A DNA stretch of 64,000 bases. Origin: Pannonibacter sp. XCT-53. Its GTDB lineage: Bacteria > Pseudomonadota > Alphaproteobacteria > Rhizobiales > Stappiaceae. Below are positions 45,901-55,006 of the stretch, piece after piece. Numbering within the stretch: position 1 is the first letter of the stretch; every line of letters begins with the position of its first letter. The notes under the pieces are model-generated. The model did not search any database and was not told the origin of the DNA. It was given only the letters and a program-made list of their open reading frames with translations. A program made the translations under genes and the position numbers. Location: assembly GCF_009915765.1 (NCBI RefSeq), contig NZ_JAABLQ010000001.1, forward strand, positions 3,162,001 to 3,226,000, read 5' to 3'.

Positions 45901-45950
45901 GACGCGTCTCCACTTCCAGGATGCTCAACCGCAGTGCCGGACAGGCAGGC

Positions 45951-46679
45951 TCAGCGCGCCAGCCAGCCGCCGTCGACATTCAGCACGGCCCCGTGAATGT
46001 AACCGGCAGCCGGAGACGCCAGGAACACCACCGCCTCGCCGATGTCGCAGGCCTTGCCCCAGCGCCCGGCCGGGATCCGCTCGAGGATCGCCCGGTTGCG
46101 CTCCGGATCACTGCGCAGGGCGGCCGTGTTGTTGGTCTCGATGTAGCCAGGTGCCACCGCATTCACGTTGATGCCGCGCTCGGCCCATTCGTTGGCCAGC
46201 AGCTTGGTCAGCCCGGCCACCCCGTGCTTGGAAGCGGTGTAGGAGGGCACGCGGATGCCCCCCTGAAACGACAGCAGCGAGGCGATGTTGACCACCTTGC
46301 CGTCCGAGCCCCGGGCAAAGACCGCCCGGGCAAAGGCCTGGCACGTGAAGAAGACCGCCTTCAGGTTGATGTCCATCACCTCGTCCCAGTCGGCCTCGGA
46401 GAAGTCGACCGCATCGGCCCGGCGGATGATGCCGGCGTTGTTGACCAGAATGTCGATGGCCTCCCGGGCGAAGAGATCCTGTGCCGCCATCGGATCGGAC
46501 AGGTCGAGCCGGAGTTCGCGCGCGCGGCCGGTCAGGGCAACCGTTTCCGCCGCGGAGGAGCGCGCGGCGCAGAGAACCTCGGCTCCGGCGCGCCCCAGGG
46601 CAATGGCGATGGCCTGACCGATGCCGGTGTTGGCACCGGTCACGAGCGCCCGCCGGCCCTCCAGCGAGAACGGGTTCAC
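45951..46679 (-). CDS. kduD: 2-Dehydro-3-deoxy-D-gluconate 5-dehydrogenase
   Basis: 242-aa SDR converting 2,5-diketo-3-deoxygluconate to 2-keto-3-deoxygluconate. TGANTGIGQAI coenzyme motif near 15, NNAGIIRRADAVDFSEADWD and SYTASKHGVAGLTK (catalytic YxxxK) near 150. The pattern is characteristic of KduD rather than FabG. Overlaps kduI by 4 bp, which supports the assignment. Confidence 0.94.
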   Translation of the reverse strand: MNPFSLEGRRALVTGANTGIGQAIAIALGRAGAEVLCAARSSAAETVALTGRARELRLDLSDPMAAQDLFAREAIDILVNNAGIIRRADAVDFSEADWDEVMDINLKAVFFTCQAFARAVFARGSDGKVVNIASLLSFQGGIRVPSYTASKHGVAGLTKLLANEWAERGINVNAVAPGYIETNNTAALRSDPERNRAILERIPAGRWGKACDIGEAVVFLASPAAGYIHGAVLNVDGGWLAR

Positions 46680-47500
46680 CGCAGGTCCTCCATGGCCACC
46701 ATCTCCACGTCCTTGTAGTCGACATTGTCACCGGCCATGGCCCAGATGAAGGTGTAGCTGCCGGTCCCTGCGCCGCAATGGATCGACCAGGGCGGGGACA
46801 CGACGGCGTCCTCGTTCTTCATCACCAGATGCCGCGTCTCGTCGGGTCGCCCCATGAAGTGGAACACGCGCTGCTCCGGCTTCATGTCGAAATAGAGATA
46901 GGCCTCCATCCGCCGGTCATGCAGATGCGCCGGCATGGTGTTCCAGACCGAGCCATTGTGCAGTCTGGTGTAACCGACGACGAGCTGGCAGGAGGTCATC
47001 ACGGCCGGATGGACGAACTGGTAGATCGTGCGGTCGTTGGACGTCTCGGCCGCCCCGAGCTTGACCACGGCGGCCTCGTCGAGACGGATCAGCCGCGCGG
47101 GATGGACCCTGTGGGCCGGGGCCGAGAGGAGGTAGAAACGACCCTTGCCGTCCAGGGTGACCGGCCCCGAGCCAAGCGGCAGGTAGAGCACGTCGCCGCG
47201 ATCCAGCGCATGGGTCACGCCGCCGGCCGCAACGGTGCCTGCCTCGCCGACATTGACGATGGCCATCTCGCGGCGGTCGAGAATGCTCGCCGTGCCGCAT
47301 TCCTTCACATGGTCGAGGGTCAGCGGGGCACCGGCCGGCACCGCACCGCCGACGATCATCCGGTCATAGTGGGTGTAGACCAGGCGGATTTCGCCGTCAC
47401 GGAACAGCTCGCCCAGATGGAAGTTGCGCCGGAGCTCGGCGGTATCCATGCGCTTGGCGGCGTCCGGATCAATGGCGTGGCGGGTTTCGACGGTCAGCAT
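46676..47500 (-). CDS. kduI: 5-Dehydro-4-deoxy-D-glucuronate isomerase
   Basis: 274-aa cupin isomerase, matching the usual length of about 278. It converts 5-keto-4-deoxyuronate (from unsaturated uronates) to 2,5-diketo-3-deoxygluconate. Family features: GELFRDGEIRLVYTHYDRMIVGG near 30-52 and the metal-binding cupin around MPAHLHDRRMEAYLYFD (His, His, Glu). IHCGAGTGSYTFIWAMAGDN is near the end. Coupled by a 4-bp overlap to kduD. Confidence 0.95.
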   Translation of the reverse strand: MLTVETRHAIDPDAAKRMDTAELRRNFHLGELFRDGEIRLVYTHYDRMIVGGAVPAGAPLTLDHVKECGTASILDRREMAIVNVGEAGTVAAGGVTHALDRGDVLYLPLGSGPVTLDGKGRFYLLSAPAHRVHPARLIRLDEAAVVKLGAAETSNDRTIYQFVHPAVMTSCQLVVGYTRLHNGSVWNTMPAHLHDRRMEAYLYFDMKPEQRVFHFMGRPDETRHLVMKNEDAVVSPPWSIHCGAGTGSYTFIWAMAGDNVDYKDVEMVAMEDLR

Positions 47501-47526
47501 GGGCGTGTCCTTGGCAAGGCGAAAGG

Positions 47527-47841
47527 TCAGAGAAAATCGTCGCGGCGGGGCGTGAACGTGTCGATCAGCGTGCCCGGTTCGAGGCAGATGCAGCCGTGCT
47601 CCGCCCCGGATGGAATGACGAAGCTGTCGCCGCGTGCCACCTCGAGGGCTTGCCCTGCGACCGAAAAGCGGAACCGGCCGCTTTCGACATAGGTCGACTG
47701 GATGTGGGGATGGCTGTGCAGCCGTCCTTCGGCCCCGGCGTGGTCAAAGCGGAACGCGACCACCATCAGCTCCGGGCTGTGGCTGAGGACCTGGCGCGTC
47801 ACGCCAGGGTCCGTGGCAACGGTCGGGTAGGTCTTCAGCAT
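47527..47841 (-). CDS. kdgF: KdgF-like cupin
   Basis: 104-aa single-domain cupin. HSHPHIQSTYVESGRFRFSV carries the metal ligands (H-x-H), and PSGAEHGCICLEPG closes the barrel. KdgF linearises 4,5-unsaturated uronates to 5-keto-4-deoxyuronate, the KduI substrate. The match in size and position beside kduI is strong, although small cupins are hard to tell apart by eye. ATG at 47841, 7 bp after the TRAP large subunit stop. Confidence 0.82.
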   Translation of the reverse strand: MLKTYPTVATDPGVTRQVLSHSPELMVVAFRFDHAGAEGRLHSHPHIQSTYVESGRFRFSVAGQALEVARGDSFVIPSGAEHGCICLEPGTLIDTFTPRRDDFL

Positions 47842-47848
47842 GGCGGCC

Positions 47849-49129
47849 TCACCGGAACAGGGAGGGCAGCCACAGCGACAACGCCGGGACATAGGTAACC
47901 AGCATCAGGGCTGCGAAGGCCGCGCCATAGAAGGGCCAGATCGTCTTGACCGCATCCCAGACGGTGATCCGGCCCACGGCACAGCCGACGAACAGCACGG
48001 CCCCGACGGGTGGCGTGCAGAGGCCAATGCCGAGATTGAGGATCAGGATCACCCCGAAATGCACCGGGTCGACGCCGAAGGCGGTGGCGACCGGCAGGAA
48101 GATCGGCGTGGTGATCACGATCAGCGGCGACATGTCCATGAAGGTGCCGAGGAACAGGAGGATCACGTTGATCAGCAGCAGGATGACGATCGGGTTGTCC
48201 GAGATCCCCTGCAGCAGTGTCACCATCTCGGTCGGCACCTTGAGCAGGGCCATCAGCCAGCCGAAGGACGCCGCGCAGCCGATCACCATCAGCACCATCG
48301 CCGTGGTGCGCACGGCCGCCATGGTGGAGGCAACGAAATTGCTCCAGGTCATGGTGCGATAGGCAATCACGGTGACGAGCAGGGCGTAGACGACCGCGAT
48401 GCAGGAGCTTTCCGAGGCAGTGAAGACGCCGGAGCGCACGCCGAAGAAGATGATCGCGATCAGCAGCAGCCCCGGGATGGCATTGGCGAAGAGACCGGCC
48501 AGCGCGCCCCAGCCCGGGAAGGCTTCCGTCGGATAGCCACGGCTGCGCGCCACCCACCAGGCCGCAACCATGAGGCAGCCGGCGAGCAGGAACCCGGGCA
48601 GGATGCCGGCGGTGAACAGGTCGGCGATCGAGATGCGGCCGCCGGCCGAGATCGAATAGATGATCATGTTGTGCGACGGCGGGATCAGCAGCGCGATGAT
48701 CGAGGAGACCACCGTGACGTTGACCGCATAGTCGACGCCGTAGCCACGCTCCTTCATCTGCGGGATCATCAGGCCGCCGATGGCGGAGGCATCCGCCGCG
48801 GCCGACCCCGAGATACCGCCGAACATGACGGAGGCCGCGATGTTGACCTGTCCCAGACCGCCGCGCATGTGCCCGACGGCGGCTCCGGCGAGGGCCACGA
48901 GACGGCGGGCGATGTCGCCGCGCACCATCAGTTCGCCGGCAAAGATGAAGAACGGGATCGCCATCAGCGCAAAGACCGAGACGCCGGAGTTCAGCCGCTG
49001 GAACACGATCATCGGCGGCAGGCCGAGATAGAGCACGGTGGCGAGCGACGAGATGCCGAGGCAGAAGGCCACCGGCATGCCGATCAGCAGAAGGACGGCA
49101 AAGGAGCCGAAGAGAACCCAGAGTTCCAT
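47849..49129 (-). CDS. TRAP transporter large permease (DctM type)
   Basis: 426-aa membrane subunit of a tripartite ATP-independent periplasmic transporter, with about 12 hydrophobic segments. MFGGISGSAAADASAIGGLMIPQM and the LLIPPSHNMIIYS motif are typical DctM signatures. Uptake is driven by an ion gradient. Encoded with its small subunit and binding protein inside the uronate operon, so uronates or oligouronates are the probable cargo. Confidence 0.94.
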   Translation of the reverse strand: MELWVLFGSFAVLLLIGMPVAFCLGISSLATVLYLGLPPMIVFQRLNSGVSVFALMAIPFFIFAGELMVRGDIARRLVALAGAAVGHMRGGLGQVNIAASVMFGGISGSAAADASAIGGLMIPQMKERGYGVDYAVNVTVVSSIIALLIPPSHNMIIYSISAGGRISIADLFTAGILPGFLLAGCLMVAAWWVARSRGYPTEAFPGWGALAGLFANAIPGLLLIAIIFFGVRSGVFTASESSCIAVVYALLVTVIAYRTMTWSNFVASTMAAVRTTAMVLMVIGCAASFGWLMALLKVPTEMVTLLQGISDNPIVILLLINVILLFLGTFMDMSPLIVITTPIFLPVATAFGVDPVHFGVILILNLGIGLCTPPVGAVLFVGCAVGRITVWDAVKTIWPFYGAAFAALMLVTYVPALSLWLPSLFR

Positions 49130-49130
49130 C

Positions 49131-49643
49131 TCACGCCTCCGCCATGTCGACTTCGCCGAAGCGGGCCGTGGGCAGGCCTGCAGCGCGGCGCAGCAGCCGT
49201 TCCACCGAGAACAGCAGGATCAGGACCCCGCCGCCGACCAGCGGCATGAAGTCCACGGCCCCGGTCAGCCCGAGGGAGGGCAGCTTGACGTCCCAGGCCG
49301 AGGCACAGAGTTGCCAGCCATAGATGGCCATGCCCGCACCGAACAGGCCGACGAGCAGGTCCGACAGGCTGAACAGCGCAAGCTTCACCCGGGTCGGCAC
49401 CACGTAGAGCAGGATGTCGAAGCTGAGGTGATAGCCTTCCCGGATGCCGACGGCAGCGCCGAAGAAGATGAACCAGCCCATCAGGATGACGGAAAACGGC
49501 TCGCTCCAGACGATGCTGTTGTTGAGCACGTAGCGATAGAAGACCTGGGCCGCGATGATCGCGGTCATCAGGGAGAGGCCGACCCCGGCAATCCAGAGGG
49601 CGGCACGGGCGACCAGCCCGCAGAATTCGGCAAGCGCGCGCAT
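49131..49643 (-). CDS. TRAP transporter small permease (DctQ type)
   Basis: 170 aa with four membrane segments. FYRYVLNNSIVWSEPFSVILMGWFIFFGAA near 35-65 is the DctQ signature, and VGIREGYHLSFDIL follows. Forms the membrane unit with the large permease, whose gene starts one base after its stop. Confidence 0.92.
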   Translation of the reverse strand: MRALAEFCGLVARAALWIAGVGLSLMTAIIAAQVFYRYVLNNSIVWSEPFSVILMGWFIFFGAAVGIREGYHLSFDILLYVVPTRVKLALFSLSDLLVGLFGAGMAIYGWQLCASAWDVKLPSLGLTGAVDFMPLVGGGVLILLFSVERLLRRAAGLPTARFGEVDMAEA

Positions 49644-49714
49644 TGTGTCCCGCGTGTCTTGAGGCAGAGGAAGCGCCCCGGGCCGCCGCTGCGGCCCGGG
49701 GCAGCGGGATCACG

Positions 49715-50695
49715 TCACTCGGTGGCCTGAATCCGGGCCACCAGGTCCTTGAGCCTGTCCGAAGTGACATGCTTCTCGTAGACGGGCTTCATCGCGTCGA
49801 TGAAGGGCTGCTTGTCGATGTCGGTGATGACCTGGGCACCGGCGGCGCGCACCTTCTCCTCGGAGGCCTTCTCCCGCTCGGCCCACAGCTTGCGCATCAC
49901 CGGCACCGCGTCGCGGGCGGCCTGGCTGACGGTGGCCTGGTCCTCCGGCGACAGCTTGTCCCAGGAGGCCTTCGACATCACCAGAACCTCGGGCACCATC
50001 AGATGCTGGTTGAGGGTGTAATACCTGGCGACCTCGAAATGTCCGGAGGATTCATAGGACGGCCAGTTGTTCTCCGCGCCGTCGATGACACCGGTCTGGA
50101 TCGAGGAATAGACCTCGCCGTAGGGCATCGGCGTCGCGTTGGCACCCAGCGCGGTCATCATGTCGACGAAGATGTCGGACTGCATGACGCGGACTTTCAT
50201 GCCCTTCAGGTCGTCGATGGAGGTGATCGGCTTCTTCGAGTTGTAGAAGCTGCGCGAACCGCCGTCGAAGAAGGCGAGACCGACGAAGCCGTGCGGCTCG
50301 AAGGCCTTGAGGATCTCCTCCCCGATCGGCCCGTCCATCACCTTGTGCATGTGATCCGTGGAGCGGAAGATGAACGGCAGCGAGACGACCTTGGTTTCCT
50401 CGACCAGATTGTTGAACGGTCCCATCGAGACGCGGTTCATGTCGATCACGCCGAATTTTGTCTGCTCGATCGTGTCCTTTTCCTGGCCGAGCTGGGCCGA
50501 GTGGAACACCTCGATGCAGAGCTTGCCCTTGGTGCGCTCCTCGAGCATCTTGCCCATGGCCTTCACCGCCTCGACGGTCGGGTAGCCGTCCGGATGCGTG
50601 TCGGACGACCGCAGCGTGGTCTCGCACGCCAGGGCCGATCCGGTCATGAGAACGCTGGCCAGCAGCGCGGCTTTCGCCATCTTCAGAAAAGTCAT
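49715..50695 (-). CDS. TRAP transporter substrate-binding protein (DctP type)
   Basis: 326-aa periplasmic receptor. Signal peptide ([18 protein letters not shown]), then the family blocks [22 protein letters not shown] and [46 protein letters not shown]. The Arg that contacts the carboxylate of the ligand is in MKVRVMQS. Operon context suggests a uronate ligand. ATG at 50695 with GGAGGAG; it begins 26 bp after uxaC. Confidence 0.94.
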   Translation of the reverse strand: MTFLKMAKAALLASVLMTGSALACETTLRSSDTHPDGYPTVEAVKAMGKMLEERTKGKLCIEVFHSAQLGQEKDTIEQTKFGVIDMNRVSMGPFNNLVEETKVVSLPFIFRSTDHMHKVMDGPIGEEILKAFEPHGFVGLAFFDGGSRSFYNSKKPITSIDDLKGMKVRVMQSDIFVDMMTALGANATPMPYGEVYSSIQTGVIDGAENNWPSYESSGHFEVARYYTLNQHLMVPEVLVMSKASWDKLSPEDQATVSQAARDAVPVMRKLWAEREKASEEKVRAAGAQVITDIDKQPFIDAMKPVYEKHVTSDRLKDLVARIQATE

Positions 50696-50721
50696 CGTGT
50701 CTCCTCCCATCAGTGAACCGG

Positions 50722-52128
50722 TCAGAGCCGGTAGGCCTGCCGCGCAAGCCCGTAGGCAAGGTCGCGTGCGACCTCGCGCGCCTCGTCGCCGTCGAGCCGC
50801 CCGGAGGTGACAAGACCGGCAAGGAAGGCACAATCCACACGCCGGGCCACATCGTGGCGGGCGGGGATCGAACAGAACGCCCGGGTGTCGTCGTTGAAAC
50901 CGACTGTGTTGTAGAACCCGGCCGTTTCCGTCGTCGTCTGGCGATACCGCAACATCCCCTCCGGACTGTCGAAGAACCACCAGGCGGGGCCCAGCCGCAG
51001 CGCCGGATAGACACCGGCCAGCGGAGCAAGCTCCCGCGAATAGGCCGTCTCGTCGAGCGTGAAGACGATGACGGTGAGATCGGACCGCATGCCGACGGCG
51101 TCGAGCAGCGGTCGCAGCGCCCGCACGTAGTCGGTGCGGGTCGGAATGTCGAAGCCCTTGTCCCGCCCGAAGGCGGCGAGCACCTCGGCGCTGTGGTTGC
51201 GGGCGGCGCCGGGATGGATCTGCATCACCAGACCATCCTCAAGGCTCATCCGCGCCATCTCCGTCAGCATCTGTCCGCGGAAGGCGTCGGCCTCGTCGGG
51301 CGAGCAGCGACCGGACAGCGCCTTGTCGAACAGGGCTGCGGCGGCAGCGGCCGGCAGGTTCTCGGTGCGCGCCGTGGGGTGGCCATGGTCAGTGGCCGTT
51401 GCCCCTTGCGCCTTGAACCAGAGCCGGCGCCGGCGGTGCGCGTCCAGATAGCCGGTCCAGGTCGTGGCGTCGGTGCCCGCAAGCTGGCCCAGCTGCTCGA
51501 CGGCCTCGGCGAACCCCGGCATGTCGGGGTCCACCACCTGATCCGGACGATAGGTGGTGATCACGCGGCCAGCCCAGCCGCTGTCGCGGATCATCCTGTG
51601 CCAGCGCAGGTCATCGAGCGCGCCTTCGGTCGTTGCCAGCGTCTCGATGTTGAACCGCTCGAACAGGGCCCGGGGCCGGTACTCCGGGCGGGAGAGACAG
51701 TCGGCGACCTGATCATGGATCGCATCGGCCGTGTCGGCGGACAGGCGCTGCGTCACACCAAACACGTCCCCGAGAGCCTGATCGATCCAGAGCCGGGAGG
51801 GCGTGCCGCGAAACAGGTGGTAATTGGCGGCGAAAAGGCGCCAGATACGGCGACCGTCGGCTTCGGTCCAGCCGCCGTCGGCGCGCGGGACACCAAGGCT
51901 GGCCAGCGGAATGCCCTGCGAGCAGAGCATGCGGAACACATAGTGGTCGGGGGTGACGAACAGGCGGGCCGGGTCCGGAAAGGGGGCGTCTTCCGCAAAC
52001 CAGCGTGGGTCCGTGTGGCCATGCGGACTGATGATCGGCAGCCCGCGGATCTCCTCGTAAAGGTCCCGGGCGATGACCCGGCCTTCGAGGTCTGGCGGGA
52101 ACAGCCGGTCCGGATTCAGGCGTGCCAC
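50722..52128 (-). CDS. uxaC: Glucuronate (uronate) isomerase
   Basis: 468 aa, the family length. Isomerises D-glucuronate to fructuronate and D-galacturonate to tagaturonate. The amidohydrolase-like metal motif [11 protein letters not shown] is near 34-44, and THDxx-type and [10 protein letters not shown] segments follow. First gene of the operon, divergent from the GntR regulator with a 104-bp gap. The next enzyme for this branch (UxaB or UxuB reductase) is absent from the window. Confidence 0.94.
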   Translation of the reverse strand: MARLNPDRLFPPDLEGRVIARDLYEEIRGLPIISPHGHTDPRWFAEDAPFPDPARLFVTPDHYVFRMLCSQGIPLASLGVPRADGGWTEADGRRIWRLFAANYHLFRGTPSRLWIDQALGDVFGVTQRLSADTADAIHDQVADCLSRPEYRPRALFERFNIETLATTEGALDDLRWHRMIRDSGWAGRVITTYRPDQVVDPDMPGFAEAVEQLGQLAGTDATTWTGYLDAHRRRRLWFKAQGATATDHGHPTARTENLPAAAAAALFDKALSGRCSPDEADAFRGQMLTEMARMSLEDGLVMQIHPGAARNHSAEVLAAFGRDKGFDIPTRTDYVRALRPLLDAVGMRSDLTVIVFTLDETAYSRELAPLAGVYPALRLGPAWWFFDSPEGMLRYRQTTTETAGFYNTVGFNDDTRAFCSIPARHDVARRVDCAFLAGLVTSGRLDGDEAREVARDLAYGLARQAYRL

Positions 52129-52192
52129 TCTTGTTCTCCTCCCTGAGGCCGACTATTGCGGTTCTTTGACCGCTTGGTGGTCGGCAAGAAAA

Positions 52193-52210
52193 CTAATATG
52201 CTAGTATGCA
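52193..52210. promoter_or_regulatory. Possible GntR operator in uxaC/gntR intergenic region
   Basis: The AT-rich word ATATGCTAGTATGCAT contains a repeated TATGC separated by TAG and the near-palindrome ATGCTAGTAT. It lies 20-40 bp before the gntR start, where an autoregulatory operator is expected. Weak support. Confidence 0.3.
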
Positions 52211-52232
52211 TCTTGAGTCAACGGAGGCCCGG

Positions 52233-52940
52233 ATGACAGGATCAGTGCAACTGCGAGCCCTGGAAACGCTGAACCGCCCGTCGGTCGCCGATGCCGTCTT
52301 CGACGCCCTGCACCAGCAGATCCTCTCGCTCGACCTGCCGCCGGGGGCGAAGATCTCCGAGGTCGACGTGGCCAAGGCGATGGGCGTATCGCGCCAGCCG
52401 GTGCGCGACGCCTTCTACCGCCTGTCCAAGCTTGGCTTCCTGACCATCCGGCCCCAGCGCGCCACCTGTGTCTCGGTGATTTCCGAAAGCGCGGTGCTGC
52501 AGGCCCAGTTCATCCGCACCGCGATCGAGGCGGAGACGGTGCGCATCGCCTGCCTGAAGCTGACGCCGGCCGACCACGCCGCGCTGGAGGCCATCCTTGA
52601 CGGCCAGCGTCAGGCGATCCTCGACAAGCGGCCGCTCGAGTTTCAGGCGCTGGATGACCAGTTTCACCGGGAAATCTGCGTGCGCGCCGGCCATGGCCAC
52701 GCCTGGGAGATCATCCGCGAGAACAAGGCCCACATGGACCGCGTGCGATATCTGTCCCTCGCCTTTGCCTCCAACGAGGCCTTCGAGGACCACGTGCGGG
52801 TCATGGACGCGATCCGGGCGCGCAATCCGGACGAGGCCGTTCCCGGCATGCGCACCCACCTGGCGCGCATCCGCAAGCAGATCATCCGGATCCGGGCCGA
52901 GCACATGCAGTTCTTTGCGCAGGAGGCCGTGGACGACTGA
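52233..52940 (+). CDS. GntR-family regulator (FadR/FCD subfamily)
   Basis: 235 aa. N-terminal winged helix (SVADAVFDALHQQILSLDLPPGAKISEVDVAKAMGVSRQPVRDAF region), then an all-helical FCD domain. The FCD metal ligands are suggested by DDQFHREIC, HVRVMDAI and MRTHLARI. Likely a uronate-responsive repressor of the divergent operon (UxuR/ExuR-like role). ATG at 52233 with ACGGAGG upstream; a start at 52206 is possible. Confidence 0.9.
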   Translation: MTGSVQLRALETLNRPSVADAVFDALHQQILSLDLPPGAKISEVDVAKAMGVSRQPVRDAFYRLSKLGFLTIRPQRATCVSVISESAVLQAQFIRTAIEAETVRIACLKLTPADHAALEAILDGQRQAILDKRPLEFQALDDQFHREICVRAGHGHAWEIIRENKAHMDRVRYLSLAFASNEAFEDHVRVMDAIRARNPDEAVPGMRTHLARIRKQIIRIRAEHMQFFAQEAVDD

Positions 52941-53015
52941 TCCGGACCGGCCTGCCGAACAGGAAAGGTCCCGCCAGGCAGGGTGCGGCCAGGAGGGGCG
53001 CGGCCGCCGCGCCGC

Positions 53016-54452
53016 CTAGCGCAGGGAAAAGGGCACGATGCCGCGGGCGCGCTGGTCGACCAGCAGTTCCTTGTCGAGGGCGGGGAAGGCCCGGTCCTGA
53101 CAGTCGCTGCGCGGGCAGATGCGGCAGTTGATGCCGATCCGGGCCGGATTGACCCGGTCCGTCAGGCCAAGCTCGTCGGCGTAGACAATCATGTCGGCGT
53201 ATTTCAGCTCGCAGCCGAGCCCCAGCGCATAGCGCCGCTCCCGCTCGCCAAAGCGCGAGGCCGGCTTGGAGATACTGCGGGCGAGGCACAGGTACTGGCT
53301 GCCGTCGGGCATCTCGCCGACCTGCGCCTGCAGGCGTCCATCCCGGTTCTCGAAGGCCTCATGCACGTTCCAGACCGGACAGGCGCCGCCGTAGCGGGCG
53401 AACTGGAACCGTGTGGCGCTGTGCCGCTTGATCACGTTGCCGGCCCGGTCGACCTTAAGGAAATAGAAGGGCACCCCCTTCTCGCCCGAGCGCTGCAGGG
53501 TCGACAGCCGGTGGCAGATCTGCTCCAGACTGGCCCCGGTCGTCACCATCAGACGGTCCAGATCATGGCGGTAGGTCTTGGCCAGCGCCAGGAACGGGCC
53601 ATAGGGCAGCAGCAGGGCGCCGGAGAAGTAATTGCGCAGCGCCAGCCGGCAGATGTCGCGCGCGGCCTGGCTGCGGAACCCGGCGCGGGCCAGATGGCCG
53701 GCGATGAGATCGTCGGCGGTCAGGTCGGCAATCAGGCAGCCGAGCTGGAACTCCATCGCCGCACGCGGCAGCGCGCGGTCCAGCGTCACGGCCTTGCTGC
53801 GCGGATTGAAGGCCGCGATGGGACCGTCCGGACGGCTGCGTTCCGTCACGTCGACGCGCACCCCGTGGGTCTCCAGCAGGAAGGCTGCCAGCACGGCGAA
53901 GCGATCCGGATTCCAGGCCAGTCCAAGCCGGTCCGCCAGTGCCTCTGCACCGACATCCAGCGCATCGACATAGTTGTCGATGTAGTGGAAATGGTCGCGC
54001 ACCTCGTCGAAGGGGGGCACCATCCGGACGCCCTTGCCGGCCGGCTCGACCTGGGAGTCCAGTGCATCGTCAAGCGAGGCCTGCTGCTCGCTCATGCGCC
54101 GCAACTCGCCATAGAGCCCGAGCACGGCGCGGGCGAAGTCCGGCGTGTGCGTGGCCACGCTCTTGAGATCCTGCAGGCCGACGGTGCCGTCGTGGAACCG
54201 CGTGTCGGCGAAGGCCTCGCCGAGGTCGGCCACCAGACGGTCGAGGTCGCTGGCCTCGAAACTCGCCAGATCCGCACCGAACTCGCGGCTGACGGCGATC
54301 AGCACCGAGGCGGACATGGGCCGGATGTTGCTCTCCAGCTGGTTCACGTAGGACGGCGACAGGTCCAGCCGGCTGGCAAAGGCGACCTGGGTCAGGCCCG
54401 CGCGCTCGCGCAGCTTGCGCAGCACATGACCGGCGAACAGTTTCTTGGCCAT
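53016..54452 (-). CDS. XRE-type regulator of short-chain acyl-CoA metabolism (ScfR/RamB family)
   Basis: 478 aa. N-terminal Cro/C1 helix-turn-helix (GLTQVAFASRLDLSPSYVNQLESN region), a central IrrE-like domain whose metalloprotease motif is degenerate (EFQLGCLIADL in place of HExxH), and the C-terminal domain with CRICPRSDCQDRAFPAL. This layout is that of regulators of glyoxylate, propionate or 2-methylcitrate genes. No such genes are adjacent. A GTG at 54464 is an alternative start, but its GAGGGA would be too close. A palindrome lies just upstream. Confidence 0.88.
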   Translation of the reverse strand: MAKKLFAGHVLRKLRERAGLTQVAFASRLDLSPSYVNQLESNIRPMSASVLIAVSREFGADLASFEASDLDRLVADLGEAFADTRFHDGTVGLQDLKSVATHTPDFARAVLGLYGELRRMSEQQASLDDALDSQVEPAGKGVRMVPPFDEVRDHFHYIDNYVDALDVGAEALADRLGLAWNPDRFAVLAAFLLETHGVRVDVTERSRPDGPIAAFNPRSKAVTLDRALPRAAMEFQLGCLIADLTADDLIAGHLARAGFRSQAARDICRLALRNYFSGALLLPYGPFLALAKTYRHDLDRLMVTTGASLEQICHRLSTLQRSGEKGVPFYFLKVDRAGNVIKRHSATRFQFARYGGACPVWNVHEAFENRDGRLQAQVGEMPDGSQYLCLARSISKPASRFGERERRYALGLGCELKYADMIVYADELGLTDRVNPARIGINCRICPRSDCQDRAFPALDKELLVDQRARGIVPFSLR

Positions 54453-54474
54453 CGGATCGGCCACTCCCTCAAAA

Positions 54475-54489
54475 TGCGAAATCTTCGCA
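54475..54489. promoter_or_regulatory. Palindrome upstream of the ScfR-type gene
   Basis: TGCGAA-ATC-TTCGCA, perfect 6-bp inverted repeat 22 bp from the start codon. RamB/ScfR-type regulators bind TTTGC-rich sites, so autoregulation is a reasonable guess. Confidence 0.45.
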
Positions 54490-54672
54490 ATTTAACCTAT
54501 CACTTTTTTGCATATCGCTACAAGCCGCCGAAACGGCTAGGGTCCCCGGCATGGATCACGCCCCGGGGCGGGGACAGCACGCGGAACCGTTTCGGCAGCC
54601 GCGTCACCCGACGGGGCGGGACAGGAGCAGAGGCGGCCCGGACAGGGCGGCCGATCGAGGCGGGAGAGAGAC

Positions 54673-54954
54673 ATGCTGGATACTGTTTCGGATAGCTGGC
54701 ACCGCAACGCCGAGTTCAAGGCGCGTCCGGCCGGGGTCGTCCTCGCGGAAGAGCGCGTGTCGCTGCTGACGGAGCGCCAGAAGGACGTGATGCGCATGCT
54801 GGCGGAAGGCATGATCAACAAGCAGATCGCCCATCGCCTCGACATTTCCGTCGCCACCGTGAAGACCCACATCGCCTCCGCCGTGCGGCGCATGAAGGCG
54901 AAGAACCGGATCCACGCCGTGGCCATGCTGATCCGCGCCGAAAGCCTCGCCTGA
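54673..54954 (+). CDS. Single-domain LuxR-type regulator
   Basis: 93 aa, almost entirely a LuxR/GerE helix-turn-helix: LTERQKDVMRMLAEGMINKQIAHRL, then ISVATVKTHIASAVRRM. No receiver or autoinducer domain, so it may bind DNA constitutively or act as a partner. ATG at 54673 with GGGAGAGAG upstream. Divergent from the ScfR-type gene with about 220 bp between; the target is unknown. Confidence 0.87.
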   Translation: MLDTVSDSWHRNAEFKARPAGVVLAEERVSLLTERQKDVMRMLAEGMINKQIAHRLDISVATVKTHIASAVRRMKAKNRIHAVAMLIRAESLA

Positions 54955-55006
54955 ACGGCAAGGCCGGCTTGCGACAGCCCACGCCGGTGTGCCTGTGCCG
55001 CTCCGG

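Noticed and set aside
53016..54452. IrrE-like domain considered as an active metalloprotease
   Set aside because: The HExxH zinc motif is absent at the expected place, as is usual in this regulator family.
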